From Trichocoleus sp. FACHB-40 (lineage in GTDB: Bacteria > Cyanobacteriota > Cyanobacteriia > Cyanobacteriales > FACHB-T130), in NCBI RefSeq assembly GCF_014695915.1, contig NZ_JACJPF010000069.1:42303-106302 (forward strand): a stretch of 64,000 nucleotides of DNA. The letters run 5' to 3'. The first letter of the stretch is position 1; every line of letters begins with the position of its first letter. This document shows, piece by piece, positions 59,361 to 64,000 of the stretch. Below the pieces are notes generated by a model, which did no database searches, had not been told where the DNA came from, and was given only the letters and a program-made list of their open reading frames with translations. The position numbers and the translations under genes were made by a program.

Positions 59361-59763
59361 GCGGTGCCGAAAAACACTGGCATTCTCTCCCTATAGTCTT
59401 AACGAAACTATAACTATTGACTGGTTTATTGACATTAAACCGCTAATCAATCGCGGTAACTCCATCGAAGGTGCATCTAAGATATTAATCAGGACTTAGA
59501 TATTTGGAATAGGGACTAGGGGCTAGGGAGGAAAAATTCTTTTTGCCTTTTGCATAAGAACCTTTTACCTTTGTCTTGGCTTTTTTTCCAATCCAATACG
59601 GTCTGCTAAAGAATAGTTGTAGGTTAGTCCCTTGGCACCTCACTCAACAGGCATATAGCATTTGTTGGATGAGGTGCTATCCCAACAAATCGTAGGGTTT
59701 GGATATTTGGCTTTAAGTGAACCGTGTTGGTTCTCCAATCCCACCTTCGATAGATGTAAACAA
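59361..59763. other. Intergenic region between hetZ and patU
   Basis: Contains a short GGGACTAGGGGCTAGGG and TTTTTGCCTTTTGC heptad-like stretch near 59507-59580. No gene; may carry a patU promoter. Confidence 0.5.
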
Positions 59764-60933
59764 ATGTTTAGACTGATTGACAAGCTCCTGCCCTTTGAAG
59801 CCTGTCTTTACTATCAAATCTTACCCCTGGCCGTAGAAGGCAACTGCCTGAAACTGGGCATGGTGCATCCAGACGATACCGCCACCTTAGACTACCTCCG
59901 CCGCATCCTGGCTTACCAGAACTACTCGCTAGAAATCCAGGTAATAAAAGCCGAGGCTCTACAGGCAATGCTCAGCGCCTACTTGAAAAATACCGGCAAT
60001 TCCCAGCAACCAGCTCAAGATGCCCAAACCCCAACTCCGGCAACCAAACCCTCAGACAGTCGAGTTGGTGAGGAAAAACTGCACAAAAAGTCTGATCGGA
60101 TAAATCGGGACACTCTACCAACCCTGATTGTGGATAGTCCACAGGAGTTGATACAGGAAATCAATAGCGCAAACGCTCAACCTGCTTCCGGGCCAACTCA
60201 AGAAAGACCGACTGGAAAATCAGATTTAAAGCGCGACAACAAAGACACGGGCGCTAGACAAAAGACACCCGTTAGTAAAGAGCGAGTAGCGGGCGCATAC
60301 CCTTCACCCCATCAGGTTTATGATTCTACAGTTTTAACAACTCTTTCGCCGCAGCAGCTCCTTAAAGAATTGCTGCGGCGGGCGTTGAGCGGGACAATTG
60401 ATCGGATTGATTGCGAACGGCATCTGTATGAAGGTAACATTCTCTGTAGTCGAGATAACGTCTTACATTGCGCGATCTCAGGGCTGCCTCTGCCCGTTTT
60501 GCAAGGAGTTATCGACGAGCTAAAGCGGATAGGAAGCTTACCTTTAATGCCAGTCCAACAGCATCAAAAGGTTGAGATTGAGCGATGTTATCAACAAGAA
60601 AGTTTGTTGCTGCGCTTGCAGATTATGCCTTCCCAGTATGGAGATGAGGCAACCCTGCAAGTGTTTCGGGGGCAAGCTTTGAAGGCTTATAAGCAGCAGC
60701 AACTCTCAATTCTGTGGCGGGAAGCTTTGAGTATTGGGGAGAAACTTCAGCGCAAGGTGAATCAAATATGCGATGTCTACGGCTCAGACTCCTTGCAGGG
60801 CGCTTCATCCGCTCCCATGCTGAACAAAGAAGCCCTCAATCACCTGCTAGAAAGCGTTGAGCAACAGCTCTCAACCCTCAGTCCGTTGCCAAGCGATCGC
60901 AAACAGGATGATTCTGTTCGCGTTAAGGGATAA
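59764..60933 (+). CDS. patU: PatU-like protein
   Basis: A 389-residue protein from the ATG at 59764. In Anabaena patU is split into patU5 and patU3; this one is whole. Residues ~8-75 resemble the GspE/PilB N-terminal domain (LLPFEACLYYQILPLAVEGN, LKLGMVHPDDTATLDYLRRI). A long polar linker follows (~80-200, Gln/Thr/Asp-rich). The C-terminal ~180 residues have LRRALSGTIDRIDCERH and SLLLRLQIMPSQYGDEATLQV, similar to a PilB-type region but with no Walker A. It works with HetZ in heterocyst patterning in Anabaena (known). Function in this organism is inferred. Confidence 0.78.
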   Translation: MFRLIDKLLPFEACLYYQILPLAVEGNCLKLGMVHPDDTATLDYLRRILAYQNYSLEIQVIKAEALQAMLSAYLKNTGNSQQPAQDAQTPTPATKPSDSRVGEEKLHKKSDRINRDTLPTLIVDSPQELIQEINSANAQPASGPTQERPTGKSDLKRDNKDTGARQKTPVSKERVAGAYPSPHQVYDSTVLTTLSPQQLLKELLRRALSGTIDRIDCERHLYEGNILCSRDNVLHCAISGLPLPVLQGVIDELKRIGSLPLMPVQQHQKVEIERCYQQESLLLRLQIMPSQYGDEATLQVFRGQALKAYKQQQLSILWREALSIGEKLQRKVNQICDVYGSDSLQGASSAPMLNKEALNHLLESVEQQLSTLSPLPSDRKQDDSVRVKG

Positions 60934-61224
60934 GATGCCTCCTTTGTAATGATAATCTAAGCGTAGGAGACGCTTTTTCCTCAAGGCTCAAGGAAGGATG
61001 AAAGACGAAAGTTCAAACCAAGGCGGATGCGATCGCGCGTTTAGCCCATCGCTGCTATAAGAATGAAAGGCAGGCTGTACGGCGACTACAAAAGCCTATA
61101 TCAAAGAGCGTACCTATTGCGGTAGGGTATTATCTAAGCTAAACAGTGAAACGATTAATAGCCCATCCTAGATAATAGTATTTTCAGAAGTTAAATTAAA
61201 ATTTCACACCTTACACTTCCTTTC
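60934..61224. other. Intergenic region before the CRP gene
   Basis: HIP1 near 61028 and AT-rich DNA near 61140-61200. No ORF or repeat array seen. Confidence 0.5.
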
Positions 61225-61908
61225 ATGCAGACCAAAGCTTTTTCTGAGCTTTTCCCCTTATTTAACACTGCCGCTCCAGAGACATTAGAATGGCTTTTGT
61301 CTGTTGCAGTCGATCACGAATACCCATCAGATAGAGCTGTTTTGATGGAAGACGCTTGGGGCAATGCAGTTTACTTTTTAGTGTCAGGTTGGGTAAAAGT
61401 ACGTCGTCTCTCTGGGGAAGATGTCGTTACCTTGGCGATATTGGGCAGAGGTGATTTTTTTGGGGAAATGGCAATTCTCGATGAATCTCCCCGTTCCACC
61501 GATGTAATTGCTCTCTCATCAGTAGAATTGCTCAGTGTCTCCGCCCAGCGGTTTATTCAAACTCTTTTCAAAGATCCGCAATTGCATCACCGAATGTTGC
61601 AACTGATGGTGAAGCGTCTGCGCCAAACTAACTTACGATTTCAAATGCGCCATCAGCCTCCAGCTGTGAAATTAGCCAATACTCTAGTGGGTTTGGGAGA
61701 AAACTACGGCGAATCCACTGAGACGGGGACAGAAATCTTTAATATCCCCTTTAAAGATTTGGCTAATGTTACAGATATCAGCGTCGAGGACACAACAAAA
61801 ATTATGGGAAAACTGGATAGTAAAGGCTGGGTCAAGATCAATCCGGCACGTCAGACGCTACATTTAACTAACCTTAAGCAGCTAACCCATCTGGCGGGAC
61901 GAATTTAG
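61225..61908 (+). CDS. CRP/FNR-type regulator (SyCRP1-like)
   Basis: A 227-residue regulator. Residues ~15-130 are a cyclic-nucleotide-binding fold (GNAVYFLVSGWVKVRRL, FFGEMAILDESPRSTDVIAL with the GE...R(S/T) phosphate cassette). The dimer helix is ~130-150. The C-terminal winged HTH is FKDLANVTDISVEDTTKIMGKL. The motif fits cAMP binding, as in Synechocystis SyCRP1. A REC-cyclase is 6.2 kb away, which could supply cAMP (inference). A hairpin follows. ATG at 61225. Confidence 0.9.
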   Translation: MQTKAFSELFPLFNTAAPETLEWLLSVAVDHEYPSDRAVLMEDAWGNAVYFLVSGWVKVRRLSGEDVVTLAILGRGDFFGEMAILDESPRSTDVIALSSVELLSVSAQRFIQTLFKDPQLHHRMLQLMVKRLRQTNLRFQMRHQPPAVKLANTLVGLGENYGESTETGTEIFNIPFKDLANVTDISVEDTTKIMGKLDSKGWVKINPARQTLHLTNLKQLTHLAGRI

Positions 61909-61925
61909 GTAGTAGTCAGGGAAGA

Positions 61926-61962
61926 GTGGGAAGGTGGGATTGGGATGTTTCCACCTTCCCAC
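61926..61962 (+). terminator. Hairpin downstream of the CRP gene
   Basis: GTGGGAAGGTGG (61926-61937) pairs perfectly with 61951-61962. No T-run follows, so it may act as a weak or Rho-assisted terminator. Confidence 0.6.
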
Positions 61963-62020
61963 GCCGACGGACAACTGGCTAATCGCTACATTAGTTAATA
62001 GTTCCCTATAAAAATTACAA

Positions 62021-63889
62021 ATGACACAAGCAACAGCTGTTCGCGATCGCTATCTACCTCAGACAGCACCAAAAATTCATTACCAGGTGGCAATACGCGA
62101 ACCCGAATCCCATCTATTTGAGGTATCTTTAACTCTACGGGACTGGCAGCTACAGGTTCTGGATTTAAAAATGCCCGTGTGGACTCCTGGTTCCTATCTG
62201 GTGCGCGAGTATTCCAAGCATCTGCAAAATTTCTCCGCTTATTCCGGCGATCAACCTCTGACGTGGCGCAAGTTAAGTAAGAATCACTGGCAGGTAGACA
62301 CAAATGGTGTGTCAGAAGTTACAATAAATTACCGTGTATTTGCTAACGAGCTAACAGTGCGGACAAATCATCTGGACGCAACTCACGGGTATTTTAACAG
62401 CGCAGCTTTGTTATTTTATATACCAGAATTTGAGCAACAACCACTTTTAATTACGATTGTGCCGCCGCGCCCAGAGTGGCACATCACAACACCCTTGCAA
62501 GTTGCATCTGATTTGGAATTGCCGATTTTAGATTTTGTGGGGGATGTTCGTCAGGAATCAGAAAGTGTCGAATCTAACCAGGAATCTGATTATCCAAAAT
62601 CGAAAATCGACAATCGAAATACCTTCTTGGCTCCTGATTTTGACACGCTGGTAGATAGTCCCTTCGAGATTGGGACTCATCAGTTGTATCACTTTGAGGT
62701 TATGGGAAAACCCCATGAATTAGCTATCTGGGGAAAGGGTAACGCCGAAGCAGAGCGAATGATCCCGGATATACAGAAAATTATTGAGGTAGAAGCTCAA
62801 CTGTATGGGGGTTTACCTTATGACAGATATGTGTTTTTGCTGCATCTAGCTTCTACGGGGGCGGGTGGCTTGGAACACAAGAACTCTTGCACCTTGAATT
62901 ACCACCGCTTCGGGTTTCGCGAACCGGATAAGTACAATCGCTTCATGCAGCTGGTGGCGCACGAGTTCTTTCACCTGTGGAACGTTAAGCGCATCCGCCC
63001 AAAAGCGCTGGAGGTGTTCGATTATACCGGGGAAAATTACACGCCTTCTCTGTGGTTTAGTGAGGGGACGACGAGTTATTACGACTTGGTGATTCCGTTT
63101 CGGGCTGGGATATATGATATTAAGTCTTTCTTGAATGAGTTGGGTAAGGAGATTACGCGGTTACAAACGACACCAGGGAGATTGGTGCAAGCCGCAAGCG
63201 AGTCGAGTTTTGATGCTTGGATTAAGCTTTATCGCCCGGATGCTAATAGTGGAAATTCTCAGATTTCGTACTATTTGAAGGGGGAAATGGTATCATTTTT
63301 GCTGGATTTGCTGATTCGAGCGCGTCATGAAAATAAGCGATCGCTTGATGACGTGATGCGCCAAATGTGGCAGCAATTTGGGCAAGATGAAGTCGGTTTT
63401 ACTCCAGAAGAGTTGCAGCAAGTAATTGAATCGGTTGCTGGAACAGATTTGCAGGAGTTTTTTGCTCGATACGTTGACGGCACCGATGAGTTACCTTTTG
63501 ATGAGTATTTGTCACCTTTTGGCTTGCGCTTGGTTGGGGAAAAAGAGGAACCAGTTGCTTACCTGGGGGTGACGGCGAAGACAGAAAACGGGCGGGAAAT
63601 GCTCAAATTTGTGGAGGCGGGTTCTCCGGCGCAGTTAGCGGGAATTGATGCGGGAGATGAGTTGCTGGCGATAAACGGTTTTCGGGTGACGGCGCAAAAT
63701 TTGAGCGATCGCCTGAAAGATTACAATCCAGGTAATACTATCCAAGTTACAGTTTTCCATCAAGATGAACTCCGCACAAGTCTGGTGACTTTGGCAGAGC
63801 CTCGTCCGACTTCCTATAAAATTGTGCCAGTCGAGTCTCCAGACGATACCCAGAAACAAAACTTTGCTGGGTGGCTGGGTAGTAATTAA
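62021..63889 (+). CDS. M61-family metallopeptidase with PDZ domain
   Basis: A 622-residue protein. N-terminal beta-domain ~10-180 (MPVWTPGSYLVREYSKHLQ). The catalytic gluzincin core has HEFFHLWNVKRIRP (HExxH) near residue 312 and SEGTTSYYDL as the third zinc ligand. A PDZ domain is at ~520-605 (YLGVTAKTENGREMLKFV, GIDAGDELLAINGFRV). M61 enzymes are glycyl aminopeptidase-like. No signal peptide. Residues ~190-200 (PKSKIDNRNT) are encoded by heptad-like AATCGAAAATCG DNA. The end is in the window; no neighbour downstream. ATG at 62021. Confidence 0.93.
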   Translation: MTQATAVRDRYLPQTAPKIHYQVAIREPESHLFEVSLTLRDWQLQVLDLKMPVWTPGSYLVREYSKHLQNFSAYSGDQPLTWRKLSKNHWQVDTNGVSEVTINYRVFANELTVRTNHLDATHGYFNSAALLFYIPEFEQQPLLITIVPPRPEWHITTPLQVASDLELPILDFVGDVRQESESVESNQESDYPKSKIDNRNTFLAPDFDTLVDSPFEIGTHQLYHFEVMGKPHELAIWGKGNAEAERMIPDIQKIIEVEAQLYGGLPYDRYVFLLHLASTGAGGLEHKNSCTLNYHRFGFREPDKYNRFMQLVAHEFFHLWNVKRIRPKALEVFDYTGENYTPSLWFSEGTTSYYDLVIPFRAGIYDIKSFLNELGKEITRLQTTPGRLVQAASESSFDAWIKLYRPDANSGNSQISYYLKGEMVSFLLDLLIRARHENKRSLDDVMRQMWQQFGQDEVGFTPEELQQVIESVAGTDLQEFFARYVDGTDELPFDEYLSPFGLRLVGEKEEPVAYLGVTAKTENGREMLKFVEAGSPAQLAGIDAGDELLAINGFRVTAQNLSDRLKDYNPGNTIQVTVFHQDELRTSLVTLAEPRPTSYKIVPVESPDDTQKQNFAGWLGSN

Positions 63890-64000
63890 CCTCAGTTCGG
63901 GATAAGCATTTGTAGACTCAGAAACCCTGAAGTAGGTTGAGGAGAGAAGTTGCAAGCCGAGAGAGGAGTTGGTGATTGTGGATAGAAATTGATGGAGAAG

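Overview
The window is chromosomal DNA from a filamentous, non-marine-type cyanobacterium (inferred). The octamer GCGATCGC (HIP1) occurs throughout, and the gene content is cyanobacterial: plant-type ferredoxin, the carotenoid isomerase CrtH, cyanophycin enzymes, DUF3318 and DUF1350 proteins and a YggT protein. A neighbouring hetZ-patU pair points to a filamentous lineage, since these are heterocyst/pattern regulators that non-heterocystous filamentous species also keep. No rRNA, tRNA, CRISPR array or complete insertion sequence was seen.

Layout. 1-5.4 kb: the 3' end of a GT2-GtrA fusion, a membrane GT39-type glycosyltransferase, a DUF3318 protein, a CNT nucleoside transporter and a small zinc-ribbon-like protein. 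5.5-9.5 kb: a large minus-strand HEPN(Swt1)-STAND-WD40 locus broken into three reading frames by a frame change and an in-frame TAG. 9.6-11.9 kb: a DUF1350 protein and two paralogous small proteins of unknown function, the second lacking its 5' end. 11.9-14.3 kb: an oxidative-stress group with two Dps ferritins on either side of an XRE-GrpE fusion, plus sulfiredoxin. 14.5-18.9 kb: SpoIID/LytB protein, ferredoxin, Gfo/Idh oxidoreductase and a Uma2 nuclease. 19.3-22.9 kb: three peptidoglycan-degrading enzymes (muramidase-PGB-PGB-amidase, Ig-GH25, Ig-M15), none with a visible signal peptide, set among HIP1-bearing repeats. 23.1-27.6 kb: a truncated vMAP/NB-ARC protein, a GtrB-like glycosyltransferase, a pentapeptide membrane protein and a small ORF. 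27.6-33.4 kb: crtH, upp, small membrane and secreted proteins, aroE. 33.5-46.4 kb: CHASE2 Ser/Thr kinase, TPR protein, Ski2-like helicase, GHL10 glycosidase, pentapeptide protein. 46.5-53.5 kb: GRDP-like protein, aspartoacylase divergent from a LysR regulator, a frameshifted Ser/Thr-rich-domain pseudogene, a 36-residue membrane ORF, cyanophycin synthetase 2, CsbD and cyanophycinase. 53.8-63.9 kb: REC-adenylate cyclase, hybrid histidine kinase, hetZ, patU, a CRP-type regulator and an M61-PDZ protease.

Working together. The Dps pair and sulfiredoxin fit iron/peroxide defence. CphA2 and cyanophycinase fit build-up and breakdown of a nitrogen store. The class III cyclase and the CRP regulator could be two ends of one cAMP circuit, although they are 6 kb apart and not an operon. 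The two polyprenyl-phosphate glycosyltransferase systems serve envelope glycosylation.

The most unusual large-scale signal is a set of intergenic heptad-repeat elements (arms such as GGGATTG with complementary heptads) that also appear inside, and in frame with, several otherwise ordinary genes: the GT39 enzyme, Gfo/Idh oxidoreductase, helicase, GHL10 glycosidase and M61 protease. In one gene the signal peptide itself seems to be encoded by such low-complexity DNA. The strongest candidates for a distinct system are the broken HEPN-STAND-WD40 locus and the muralytic cassette.
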